This document shows, one piece after another, positions 19,167 to 28,169 of a DNA stretch of 64,000 nucleotides. The notes under the pieces are model-generated. The model was not told the origin of the DNA and did no database searches. It saw only the letters and a program-made list of their open reading frames with translations. Source of the stretch: Caminibacter mediatlanticus TB-2 (GTDB lineage Bacteria; Campylobacterota; Campylobacteria; Campylobacterales; Nautiliaceae); NCBI RefSeq assembly GCF_005843985.1, contig NZ_CP040463.1, forward strand, positions 280,501 through 344,500. Direction: 5' to 3'. The position numbers and the translations under genes are program-made. Within the stretch, counting starts at the first letter, position 1, and each line of letters opens with the position of its first letter.

Positions 19167-20177
19167 ATGAATAAAAAGGTCTATATTATTATATTAAATT
19201 ATAATGGATGGCAAGATACAATAGAGTGTTTAGAAAGTGTATTAAAAAGTGATTATAATAATTATCAAATAGTTGTAGTTGATAATAATTCTCCAAATAA
19301 TTCAATGGATTATTTAAAAAAATGGGCAAAGGGAGAATTATGTTTGTGGTTACCAGACTCTAATCCTGTAAAAAGGTTATCTTTTCCTCTTGAAAAGAAA
19401 CCATTAGAATATGTATTTTATACAAAAGAAGAAGCATTAAAAGGTGGAATTAAAGAAAAAGAGGAAAAATATAAAAATCCTTTAATTTTTATACAAGCAG
19501 GAGAGAATAGGGGTTTTGCAGCAGGAAATAATATAGGTATTAAATATGCTTTGGTTAAAGACGACTTTGAGTATATTTGGCTTTTAAATAATGATACAGT
19601 AATTAAAAAAGATACTTTGAGTAAGTTAATTAATTATGCAGATATTAACCATATTGGTATTTGTGGAAGTGTGTTAAAATATTATGATAATCCTAATGAA
19701 ATTCAAGCATATGGAGGCAAAATAAATAGATTTTTTGGAACCACTTCTCATAATAAAAATATTAATGAATTAAAAAAAGGTTTAGATTATATAGTTGGGG
19801 CTTCTTTTATGATAAATAAAAAAGTAATAAATAAAATTGGATTAATGGATGAAAATTATTTTCTTTATATGGAAGAAACTGATTATTGTTTTAATGCTAA
19901 AAATAATGGATTTAAATTAGGTGTAGCTATTGATAGTATTGTGTATCATAAAGAGGGTGCTTCTACTGGTTCAACTTATAAATATAATGACAATAAAAGT
20001 GAATTTGTAGATTTATTAAGTATTAAAAATAGAATAAAGTTTCATAAAAAATATTTAGGAGAAGGAATGGGACTTTATATTGGATTATTTTTTACAATTT
20101 TAAATAGAATTAGAAGAAAACAGTATAAAAGAGTATTAAAAATATTAAATCTTATAAAAGAAGAGTATAAAAAGTGA
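19167..20177 (+). CDS. GT2 glycosyltransferase, rhamnosyltransferase-like (WbbL group)
   Basis: 336 residues from the ATG at 19167; AGGAG at 19151-19155 is 11 bases upstream. A longer frame opens at 19128 but lies inside the previous gene and lacks an RBS. It starts VYIIILNYNGWQDTIECLESVL and has a LLNNDT metal site after a long insertion (roughly residues 50-105) that is found in this rhamnosyltransferase-like subgroup. YMEETDYCFNAK matches the C-terminal acidic motif. With the rfb genes upstream, rhamnosyl transfer is the best guess. Confidence 0.77.
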   Translation: MNKKVYIIILNYNGWQDTIECLESVLKSDYNNYQIVVVDNNSPNNSMDYLKKWAKGELCLWLPDSNPVKRLSFPLEKKPLEYVFYTKEEALKGGIKEKEEKYKNPLIFIQAGENRGFAAGNNIGIKYALVKDDFEYIWLLNNDTVIKKDTLSKLINYADINHIGICGSVLKYYDNPNEIQAYGGKINRFFGTTSHNKNINELKKGLDYIVGASFMINKKVINKIGLMDENYFLYMEETDYCFNAKNNGFKLGVAIDSIVYHKEGASTGSTYKYNDNKSEFVDLLSIKNRIKFHKKYLGEGMGLYIGLFFTILNRIRRKQYKRVLKILNLIKEEYKK

Positions 20178-21485
20178 AAATTAAATTAAATTCTATTATT
20201 ATATTATTAATATTTATGTTATTTTTAACTTCTTCATTTGATATTTTTTTAAATATTAATTTAGGTGGTTTTCATTTAAGAATTGTTTATATAATTGAGT
20301 TTTTATTATTTAGCCTATTTTTATATAATTTAAAGCATTCTTATTTTAAGTTTAGAATAATTAATCGGCAATTACTTTTAATATGGATATTATTTTTAGT
20401 TATTTTTATTCCTAATACTAATTTTTTAATAAGAAATATTGGTTATGTATTTTGGTTGTTTTTATCTATAATTATGATAGCCTTATTAGGCACATTAATT
20501 AATAAAAAAAATTTTTTTAAAATTTTTGATTATTATGTTTTATCTTTTTATATTGTAGCAATCTTTGGATTTGTACAGTTTATTTTGGGTTTATTTGGAA
20601 TTTCTTTATTAACTACTCAATGGTGGATTTATGGAAAGCTTCCAAGAATAAATGGATTTAATTATGAACCATCGTATTTTGGTACCTATTTATTGATAGG
20701 TTGGAGTTTATTATTTTATTTAATAGCAAGAGATAGAATTTTAAAAAAAATATTATAAAAAATTTTTATTTATTACTTTAGTTATAATTTTATCAAGTTC
20801 AAGAATGACAATTTTATTTTTAATAATAATTCCATTAAGTTTTGCAATAGTAAGAATATTTAATGATTTTCTAAATAGATTTAGTATTAAAAAACATTAT
20901 GTAAAGTATATAATATTATTACTACTAATAATTTATTTTTTAATATTTATTACTGTCCATTATTGGGATGAAATTAAATTTTTATATGCTGGCTTAGGAA
21001 TAGGAGGAACATCTGCTCACTCAAGTGGAACAAGAATTAATCAAATGCTAGAAACCTTTGAGGTGTTTTTGAAAAGTCCTCTAATAGGATATAGTTTAGG
21101 AGGTATTCCTTCAGCAATAGGTTTATCACAAGATATAATTATTAATTCTCAAATTGAGGCTAAAAATTTTGAAGGAATGAATGTATTTTTAGAAATTTTG
21201 GCAGCAAGTGGAATAATAGGTTTTTTATTTTTTTTATTATATTTAATTTTTTTATTTTTTAAAGCTTTCAGTATAAGTAGGAAATTGAAAAAAACTGATT
21301 ATTTTTTTATTTTAATTGTGAAAGCTTTTGTTTTTTCATTGTTTTGGGAATTAATGATTTTAATGTTAAATCAAAATATTTTTAGACCTTATTTATGGAT
21401 ATTAATTGGGATGTTAAATGCAACTATATTTGTAGGAAGGGAATCTTTATATGAAACATATAATTATAGATTTTCGAATGCATAA
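20174..21485 (+). pseudogene. wzy: Wzy-type O-antigen polymerase, split by a frameshift at an A8 run
   Basis: Two adjacent frames, 20174-20758 (GTG start) and an open part reaching 21485, both code for strongly hydrophobic membrane protein. The first frame stops at 20756-20758, right after the A8 run 20743-20750. Removing one A gives a continuous 436-residue protein of about ten membrane segments. The join reads through ITLVIILSSSRMTILF, a serine-arginine pattern common in O-antigen polymerases. The large loop near residue 280 (GGTSAHSSGTR) fits the periplasmic loop. It would polymerise flipped repeat units. Slipped-strand phase variation, a real null mutation, or a sequencing error are all possible. 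Confidence 0.78.
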
Positions 21486-22530
21486 TGCATCAGGAATTGG
21501 AACTTATATTAAAAACATTGTTCCATTTTTATTAAATAATTTTGATATTACCTTACTGGCTAAAAGTGAGGAATTACAAAATTATAATTTGAAAAATAAG
21601 GTAAAAGTTATTGAATGCAACTCAAATATTTATTCTATAAAAGAACAATTTGAACTTTTTAAAAAAATACCTAAATGTGATGTTTTTTGGTCACCTCATT
21701 ACAATATACCAGTTTTACCTATAAAAGCTAAAAAAAGAATAGTTACTATTCATGATGTTTATCATCTTGCTTTTTATGATACACTTAATTTAAAACAAAA
21801 GTTATATGCAAAGTTTATGATAAATCAAGCAGTTTCAAAAAGTGATATTATTTTAACAGTTTCAGAATTTTCTAAAAATGAGATTATAAAATATACAAAT
21901 ACAAGAAAAGAGATAAAAGTTATTTATAATGCTATTAACTTTAATAAATTTAAAGTAATTAATAATAATTTAGAAAAATTAAAAAATAAATATAGTTTAC
22001 CAAATGAATTTATATTGTTTGTAGGGAATGTAAAGCCACATAAAAATTTAAAAAGATTATTATTAGCAATTAAAGATTTAGATATAAATTTAGTTTTTGT
22101 AGGGAAAAAAGATGGTTTTATTACAGGTGATGAGAATATTAAAAAATTAATAACTAAAAATAATTTAAAAGAAAGAATTTATTTTACTGGTTATGTAAAG
22201 GATGAAGATATACCAGTTATTTATAATTTAGCTAAATTGTTTGTCTTTCCCTCACTTTATGAAGGTTTTGGTATTCCTCCTCTTGAAGCACAAGCTTGTG
22301 GATGTCCTATTATTGTTTCAAATGTTGCAAGTCTTCCAGAAGTGTGTGGAGATAGTGCATTATATTGCAATCCTTATGATGTGAATGATATAAAAGAAAA
22401 AATAGAAGTTTTACTAAATAATAAACAATTAAGAGAAGAATTAATTCAAAAAGGATTTGAAAATATTAAGAGATTTAGTTGGGAAAAATCTGCAAAAAAA
22501 ATTATTGATGTAATAGAAGGATTAAAATGA
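21451..22530 (+). CDS. GT4 glycosyltransferase
   Basis: 359 residues; the ATG lies 35 bases inside the end of wzy and is preceded by a strong AGGAAGGGAA. GT-B fold: IIDFRMHNASGIGTYIKNI at the N-terminus, a LFVGNVKPHKNL strand-turn, and SLYEGFGIPPLEAQACGCP with the E-x7-E donor site. This subtype (GIGTY start) includes mannosyl- and other transferases of capsule and O-antigen clusters. Because its start lies within wzy, a frameshift in wzy could affect coupling between the two. Confidence 0.8.
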   Translation: MKHIIIDFRMHNASGIGTYIKNIVPFLLNNFDITLLAKSEELQNYNLKNKVKVIECNSNIYSIKEQFELFKKIPKCDVFWSPHYNIPVLPIKAKKRIVTIHDVYHLAFYDTLNLKQKLYAKFMINQAVSKSDIILTVSEFSKNEIIKYTNTRKEIKVIYNAINFNKFKVINNNLEKLKNKYSLPNEFILFVGNVKPHKNLKRLLLAIKDLDINLVFVGKKDGFITGDENIKKLITKNNLKERIYFTGYVKDEDIPVIYNLAKLFVFPSLYEGFGIPPLEAQACGCPIIVSNVASLPEVCGDSALYCNPYDVNDIKEKIEVLLNNKQLREELIQKGFENIKRFSWEKSAKKIIDVIEGLK

Positions 22531-23666
22531 AAAAAGCATTAGTTCATGATTGGTTTAGTGTATATGCTGGGGCTGAGAAGTGTGTTGAGAGCTTTACAAA
22601 TATTTGGGATGATTTTGATGTTTATAGTTTGATTGATTTTTTGAGTGATAAAGATAGAGAAATTATATTAAAAGGAAAGTATGCAAATACTTCTTTTATT
22701 CAAAAATTACCTTTTGCTAAAAAAAAGTATAGAAATTACTTGCCACTTTTTCCTTTTGCGATTGAACAATTTGATTTGAGTGAATATGATTTAATACTTT
22801 CATCATCTCATGCTGTTGCAAAAGGAGTATTAACTCATTCTACTCAGCTTCATATATGTTATATGCATACACCAATTAGATATGCTTGGGATTTATATTT
22901 TCAATATTTAAAAGAGAGTAATTTACAAAAAGGATTAAAAGGTTTAATAGCTAAATATTTTTTACATAAAATAAGAATATGGGATATTTCTACTATTAAT
23001 AGAGTTGATTATTATATTGCTAATAGTAAATATATTGCTAAAAGAATAAAAAAGATTTATGGAAAAAATGCAGATGTTATTTATCCTCCTGTTGATGTGG
23101 ATAAATTTGAGTTATGTGAAAAAAAAGAAGATTTTTATTTAACAGCTTCAAGGTTAGTCCCATATAAAAAAATAGATTTGATAGTAAAAACATTTAATGA
23201 ATTAGATAAAAAGTTAGTAGTTATTGGTGATGGTCCTGATATGAAGAAAATAAAAACAATTGCAAAAACAAATATAGAGATTTTAGGATACCAAAATGAC
23301 AAAGTTTTAATTGAGTATATGCAAAAAGCAAAAGGATTTGTTTTTGCAGCAAAAGAGGACTTTGGTATAATGCCAGTTGAAGCTCAAGCATGTGGTACTC
23401 CTGTAATATGTTTAGGAGAAGGGGGGACTAAAGAAACAGTTATAGATAAAATAACAGGTATTCACTTTGAATCTCAAACAGTTAATTCTTTAAAAAAAGC
23501 AATAGAAACTTTTGAAAAAATGTATGATGAATTTGATTTTAAATTGATTAGAAAAAATGCTGAAAAATATAGTAGGAAAAGATTTGAAAAAGAGATAAAA
23601 GATTATGTAGAAAATAAATATCAAGTGTTTGTTGATAAGGAGTTAAATGTTAAAAAGAGTATTTGA
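22527..23666 (+). CDS. GT4 glycosyltransferase, WbaZ/mannosyltransferase-like
   Basis: 379 residues. The start ALVHDWFSVYAGAEKCVES is characteristic of a GT4 subgroup often annotated as mannosyltransferase (WbaZ-like). The C-terminal half has ASRLVPYKKIDLIV, VVIGDGPD and EDFGIMPVEAQACGTPVI with the E-x7-E pair. It acts in the cytoplasm on lipid-linked chains. It overlaps its upstream neighbour by 4 bases and the following phosphoglycosyltransferase by 20. Confidence 0.8.
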   Translation: MKKALVHDWFSVYAGAEKCVESFTNIWDDFDVYSLIDFLSDKDREIILKGKYANTSFIQKLPFAKKKYRNYLPLFPFAIEQFDLSEYDLILSSSHAVAKGVLTHSTQLHICYMHTPIRYAWDLYFQYLKESNLQKGLKGLIAKYFLHKIRIWDISTINRVDYYIANSKYIAKRIKKIYGKNADVIYPPVDVDKFELCEKKEDFYLTASRLVPYKKIDLIVKTFNELDKKLVVIGDGPDMKKIKTIAKTNIEILGYQNDKVLIEYMQKAKGFVFAAKEDFGIMPVEAQACGTPVICLGEGGTKETVIDKITGIHFESQTVNSLKKAIETFEKMYDEFDFKLIRKNAEKYSRKRFEKEIKDYVENKYQVFVDKELNVKKSI

Positions 23667-24255
23667 TATTGTTTTTTCAAGTATTGTTTTAGTTTTGTTC
23701 TTTCCTTTATTTTTAATAATTGCATTAATTATAAAATTAACTGATAAAGGAAGTGTTTTTTTTAGGCAGGAAAGAATAGGGTATAAAAGAAAACCTTTTA
23801 AAATAATAAAATTTAGGTCTATGTATTCTGATGCACAAGAGAGATTAAAAGATATTTTAGAAAATGATAAAAAAGCAAAAGAAGAATGGGAGAAAAGTTT
23901 TAAATTAAAAAATGATCCAAGAATTACTCCTATTGGAAAGTTTTTAAGAAAAACTTCTCTTGATGAACTTCCTCAATTTATAAATGTTTTAAAAGGTGAT
24001 ATGAGTATAGTTGGTCCAAGACCTATTGTTGAAGAAGAGTTAAAAAAATATTATAAAGGAAAAGAATATATTTTTGATGTAGCCAAACCAGGAATAACAG
24101 GGCTTTGGCAAGTAAAAGGGAGAAGCGATATAGAAGATTATAATGAAAGAATAAAACTTGATGAAGAATATATAAAAAACCAATCTTTTTTATATGATTT
24201 AAAAATCATTTTAAAAACTATAAAAGTAATGCTAACAGGAAAAGGGGCTTATTAA
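23647..24255 (+). CDS. Undecaprenyl-phosphate sugar phosphotransferase (WbaP/PglC-like)
   Basis: 202 residues, monotopic phosphoglycosyltransferase. One N-terminal membrane helix (residues 6-28) is followed by the catalytic domain: FFRQERIGYKRKPFKIIKFRSM (near 38-59), the aspartate-glutamate pair in TSLDELPQF, VGPRP and GITGLWQV. It loads the first sugar-1-phosphate on undecaprenyl phosphate, starting the glycan. Size matches the minimal PglC form rather than full WbaP. GGAG at 23638 supports the ATG. It stands directly before pglB, so it may start the N-glycan. Donor sugar unknown. Confidence 0.87.
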   Translation: MLKRVFDIVFSSIVLVLFFPLFLIIALIIKLTDKGSVFFRQERIGYKRKPFKIIKFRSMYSDAQERLKDILENDKKAKEEWEKSFKLKNDPRITPIGKFLRKTSLDELPQFINVLKGDMSIVGPRPIVEEELKKYYKGKEYIFDVAKPGITGLWQVKGRSDIEDYNERIKLDEEYIKNQSFLYDLKIILKTIKVMLTGKGAY

Positions 24256-24270
24256 AAAGAAAGGGGAAAA

Positions 24271-26376
24271 ATGAATTATAAAATTGATAAAAAATATGCA
24301 TTCATATTAGTAATTGTTGCTTATGTTTTTAGTATTGTTGTGAGATTATATTATTATTTTTGGGCAAAAAATATTCCAGAATTTATTTGGAATAATACTT
24401 TAATTATAAATAATGTTGATGGATATTATTATGCTGCAGGTGCTTATGAAATATTACATAATTCTCATGTAATTGGGGATTTAAATCCCATTCATTCATT
24501 TCCGAGTATATTAACTGCTGTTATAGTTAAACTTTTTCCATTTTTAAGTCTTGATCAAGTAATATTATGGATGCCTGCTATTTTTGGCTCTTTAGTGGTT
24601 GTGCCTGTGTATTTAATTGGAAGAAGTTTAAAAAATGATTTTTTAGGATTTGGCGCTGCCTTAATATCTGGTATTGCGTGGAGTTATTATAATAGAACGA
24701 TGATTGGCTATTATGACACAGATATGTTAGTAATTACTTTATTAATGTTTGTGATATGGGGTACCATAGAATGGTTTGAAAATAAAACTAAATTAATGTA
24801 TATAATAGTGCCATTGTTTATTATTTTATTTGAATTATGGTATCCTCAAAGTAGGACATATTTATTAGCTTATTTCTTTTTATCAATAATTTATTGGTAT
24901 TTTAAGGATAGATCAAGAGATAGCTTATTTTTATTACTACTTGTAGGAGTCGCAATATTTCATTTTCCATTATATATTAATGCTATAATAATTTTATTAT
25001 TATTGATTGTTTTTAACAAAATACCTTCTTTGCTTTATAATAACAAATTTTTGTATTTATTAATTTTTTTAGTTATTTTAGGAGATTTGTTTAGCGGGAC
25101 TTTAAATGTTTTGATGAGTGAAATTAATGCATATATAAATAGAAAAAATAATAATATTTTAGGGCTTCATTACTATCATGTTTATAAAACAATTAGAGAA
25201 GCAAGTGCTATTCCTTATGATTTAGTAGCAAAAAGAATTAGTGGTAATGAAATATTATTTGGACTTAGTGCAATTGGATATGTATTGATGCTAATTAGAT
25301 GGCCGGTATTTATTATTACACTGCCTTTTGTTGGTATGGGAATTATGGCTCATAAAATGGGGTTGAGATTTACAATTTATGCAGTTCCTTTTTTTGCTTT
25401 AGGACTTGTACATTTAAGTTTTAGAGTTTCAGAATTAATAAAAACTCCAAAAATATATAAACTAATTATTCCTTTTTTTTTAGTTTCAATTAGCCTTTTT
25501 TATAATATCAAACATGTTATTTATTATAAAACTCCTACAACATTTATAAAACCAGAGGTTGCTTCATTAAATAAACTTTCAAAAATAGCAAAACCTGAAG
25601 ATTATGTTGTTACTTGGTGGGATTATGGACATCCAATTAGATATTATGCTCATACAAAAACTCTTATTGATGGAGGAAAACATAGTGGAGCAGATAATTT
25701 TCCTGTTAGTTTTATCCTAACACATAATCAAATTGCTGCTGCAAATATGGCAAGACTTGATGTAGAACTTACAGATAAAATCGAAGTACAAAAAGAGCTT
25801 GGAAAATATGATGATAATCGCTCATTAATTCAAATAATGATGGATAAATATGGATATAAAAATCCAAATGCATTTTTAAATGCTTTAAATAATCCTAATT
25901 TTAAACTTCCAAAAAAAACAAGAGATGTTTATTTATATTTACCTTTTAGAATGACAGATATATATCCTACCGTGGCTATTTTTAGCTCTATTGATTTACT
26001 AACAGGAAAAGTTAAACAACCAGTTATTTTAGCTACTTCTGTAAGAGGAATATCTAATAGAGGAATAGTGTTTAGTAATGGCATAGTATTAGATAATAGA
26101 GGCAATTTAATAATAAACAATCAAATAATACCTATAAACTCATTTTATATAAGTGATTATAAAAATAATAAATTTATTGTTAAAAAGAATAAAATTAATC
26201 CAAATTCAAATATATATGTGTTGTGGTATAGACCATTAAATAAAGTATTAATAGTGGATAAAAAAATATTTGATTCTACATATGTACAGATGTTTTTTCT
26301 ACAAAAATATAACAAAGAGATTTTTGAGCCTGTAATTTTAAATCCATACGTAAAAATATATAAATTAAAAAAATAA
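24271..26376 (+). CDS. pglB: STT3-type oligosaccharyltransferase (PglB family)
   Basis: 701 residues. The N-terminal half holds about thirteen membrane helices with the first loop aspartate in NNVDGYYYAAG (D50) and a DTD motif in the second loop. The periplasmic domain carries the WWDYG acceptor-binding motif at residues 449-453. PglB moves a lipid-linked oligosaccharide to asparagine in D/E-x-N-x-S/T sites in the periplasm. In Campylobacter the partner flippase is the ABC protein PglK. Here the upstream operon offers a Wzx flippase and a Wzy polymerase instead. A likely terminator follows. Confidence 0.92.
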   Translation: MNYKIDKKYAFILVIVAYVFSIVVRLYYYFWAKNIPEFIWNNTLIINNVDGYYYAAGAYEILHNSHVIGDLNPIHSFPSILTAVIVKLFPFLSLDQVILWMPAIFGSLVVVPVYLIGRSLKNDFLGFGAALISGIAWSYYNRTMIGYYDTDMLVITLLMFVIWGTIEWFENKTKLMYIIVPLFIILFELWYPQSRTYLLAYFFLSIIYWYFKDRSRDSLFLLLLVGVAIFHFPLYINAIIILLLLIVFNKIPSLLYNNKFLYLLIFLVILGDLFSGTLNVLMSEINAYINRKNNNILGLHYYHVYKTIREASAIPYDLVAKRISGNEILFGLSAIGYVLMLIRWPVFIITLPFVGMGIMAHKMGLRFTIYAVPFFALGLVHLSFRVSELIKTPKIYKLIIPFFLVSISLFYNIKHVIYYKTPTTFIKPEVASLNKLSKIAKPEDYVVTWWDYGHPIRYYAHTKTLIDGGKHSGADNFPVSFILTHNQIAAANMARLDVELTDKIEVQKELGKYDDNRSLIQIMMDKYGYKNPNAFLNALNNPNFKLPKKTRDVYLYLPFRMTDIYPTVAIFSSIDLLTGKVKQPVILATSVRGISNRGIVFSNGIVLDNRGNLIINNQIIPINSFYISDYKNNKFIVKKNKINPNSNIYVLWYRPLNKVLIVDKKIFDSTYVQMFFLQKYNKEIFEPVILNPYVKIYKLKK

Positions 26377-26385
26377 CATTTTATT

Positions 26386-26409
26386 TCATTCTTTTTTGGA
26401 ATGATTTTT
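26386..26409 (+). terminator. Probable Rho-independent terminator after pglB
   Basis: A six-base stem (TCATTC 26386-26391 with GAATGA 26399-26404) and a T-rich loop are followed by TTTTT. It lies 10 bases after the pglB stop and closes glycan region I. The stem is short and AT-rich, so strength is uncertain. Confidence 0.5.
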
Positions 26410-26411
26410 GC

Positions 26412-26512
26412 TACAATTTTACTTATCAAAAAGGGTCATTGATTTTTAGGGGAAAAGGATGAAAAGGGGAGATTTCTACTAAATTACTTCGTAAATCTCC
26501 CTTATATATAAG
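26412..26512 (+). promoter_or_regulatory. Leader region with micro-ORF and hairpin before gmm
   Basis: The 146-base gap before gmm holds, after the terminator, a TACAAT -10-like box (26412-26417). A very strong Shine-Dalgarno (AGGGGAAAAGG, 26448-26458) directly precedes a seven-codon ORF (26459-26482, MKRGDFY then stop). A 9-bp perfect hairpin overlaps the ORF: 26467-26475 with 26493-26501. A 12-base palindrome CTTATATATAAG follows at 26501-26512, then AAGG and the gmm start. The pattern resembles a translated leader, but there is no T-run after the hairpin, so attenuation by termination is not obvious. Control of gmm translation is possible. Confidence 0.4.
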
Positions 26513-26522
26513 GTTAAATTAA

Positions 26523-26993
26523 ATGTTTTTGCATTTTGAAGTATTTAAATGTATTGTTAAAAACACGCCATTAATTTCAATAGATTTTTTAGTAAAAAAA
26601 GAAAATAAATTTTTACTTGGTAAAAGAATAAATCCTCCTGCAAAGGGAGATTATTTTACAATTGTAGGTAGGATATTTAAAAATGAAACTATTCAACAAG
26701 CTCAAAAAAGAATTTTAAAAGAAGAACTAAGTATTTCTATAAATTATAATATGGAGTTTATAGGAGTATTTGGGCATTTTTATGAAGATAGTATATTTGG
26801 AAATGATATATCTACTCATTATGTTAATTTAGCTTATTTTGTTGAAATTAATAAATTAGATATTAATTATTTACCTTTTGAACAACATACTCAATATAAA
26901 TTGTTTTACTATGAAAATATTATAGATAATGAAAAAGTTCATACATATGTAAAAAAAACTTTTAAAGCAACAAAAGAAAAAGGAATTATATGA
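26523..26993 (+). CDS. gmm: GDP-mannose mannosyl hydrolase (Nudix, Gmm/WcaH-like)
   Basis: 156 residues. The family hydrolyses GDP-mannose or GDP-glucose to GDP and sugar, probably to tune GDP-sugar pools. The N-terminus (MFLHFEVF then [10 protein letters not shown]) and the middle ([32 protein letters not shown]) follow the E. coli Gmm order. The usual GGR turn of the Nudix box reads VGR here, with an otherwise recognisable KNE and EEL pattern. As in enterobacterial colanic acid clusters, it stands next to gmd and fcl. Four-base overlap with gmd. Confidence 0.83.
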   Translation: MFLHFEVFKCIVKNTPLISIDFLVKKENKFLLGKRINPPAKGDYFTIVGRIFKNETIQQAQKRILKEELSISINYNMEFIGVFGHFYEDSIFGNDISTHYVNLAYFVEINKLDINYLPFEQHTQYKLFYYENIIDNEKVHTYVKKTFKATKEKGII

Positions 26994-28168
26994 GCAAAAA
27001 AGTAGCATTAATAACAGGAATAACAGGACAAGATGGAAGTTATTTAGCAGAGTTTTTGTTAAATAAAGGATATGAAGTTCATGGAATAAAAAGAAGAACA
27101 AGTCTTTTTAATACAAAAAGAATAGACCACTTATATAAAGACCCTCATGAAGAAGATGTAAATTTCTTTTTACATTATGGGGATATGACAGATAGTATGA
27201 ATTTAACAATGATTATTGAAGAAGTAAAACCAGATGAGATATATAATCTTGCAGCTCAAAGTCATGTTGCAGTAAGTTTTGAAGAGCCAGAATATACAGC
27301 AAATGCAGATGGAATAGGAACACTTAGAATACTTGAAGCAGTAAGACTTTTAGGACTTACAGACAAAACAAAAATATACCAAGCTTCTACAAGTGAGCTT
27401 TATGGGTTAGTCCAAGAAGTACCACAAAATGAAAAAACTCCATTTTATCCAAGAAGTCCTTATGCAGTAGCAAAACTTTATGCATATTGGATTACAGTAA
27501 ATTATAGAGAAGCTTATAATATGTTTGCGTGTAATGGAATTTTATTTAATCATGAAAGTCCTCGAAGAGGAGAGACATTTGTAACAAGAAAGATAACAAG
27601 AGGACTTGCACGAATTTTACTTGGACTTGATAATAAACTTTATTTAGGAAATTTAAGTGCCAAAAGAGACTGGGGGCATGCAAAAGATTATGTAGAAATG
27701 ATGTGGATGATACTACAATATGAAAAACCAGAAGATTGGGTAATAGCAACAGGAAGAACTATTGAGATTAGAGAGTTTGTAAGACTTGCAGGGCAATATT
27801 TAGGACTTAATATAGTTTTTGAAGGTAAAGGTATAGATGAAAAAGGAATTGTTGAGAGTATTGATGAAGATATATTTTTAGAAACTTTAGATGATATTGA
27901 TATATATAATAAAGATCATTTGGTAAATTATGCAAAATCTCTTATTGGCAAAGATATTATAAATGTAGATCCTAAATATTTTAGACCAACAGAAGTTGAT
28001 TTATTACTTGGAGATGCGACAAAAGCAAAAGAGAAACTTGGATGGGAACCAAAAATTACATTAGAAGAGATGACAAAAGAGATGGTAGAGAATGATTTAA
28101 AAGAAAATTATCAAGAATTAGTACTTAAAAAATGTGGATTTGAAGTACCAAAAAGTTGTGGAGTTTAA
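26990..28168 (+). CDS. gmd: GDP-mannose 4,6-dehydratase
   Basis: 392 residues. It converts GDP-mannose to GDP-4-keto-6-deoxymannose using bound NADP+. Clear signatures are [16 protein letters not shown] at the N-terminus, VHGIKRRTS, the STSELYG active-site segment, [10 protein letters not shown] (YxxxK) and [16 protein letters not shown]. It is slightly longer than usual, with extra residues in the C-terminal third (roughly 285-325). No GDP-mannose synthesis gene (manC/manB) is in the window, so the substrate must come from elsewhere in the genome. Confidence 0.95.
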   Translation: MSKKVALITGITGQDGSYLAEFLLNKGYEVHGIKRRTSLFNTKRIDHLYKDPHEEDVNFFLHYGDMTDSMNLTMIIEEVKPDEIYNLAAQSHVAVSFEEPEYTANADGIGTLRILEAVRLLGLTDKTKIYQASTSELYGLVQEVPQNEKTPFYPRSPYAVAKLYAYWITVNYREAYNMFACNGILFNHESPRRGETFVTRKITRGLARILLGLDNKLYLGNLSAKRDWGHAKDYVEMMWMILQYEKPEDWVIATGRTIEIREFVRLAGQYLGLNIVFEGKGIDEKGIVESIDEDIFLETLDDIDIYNKDHLVNYAKSLIGKDIINVDPKYFRPTEVDLLLGDATKAKEKLGWEPKITLEEMTKEMVENDLKENYQELVLKKCGFEVPKSCGV

Positions 28169-28169
28169 A

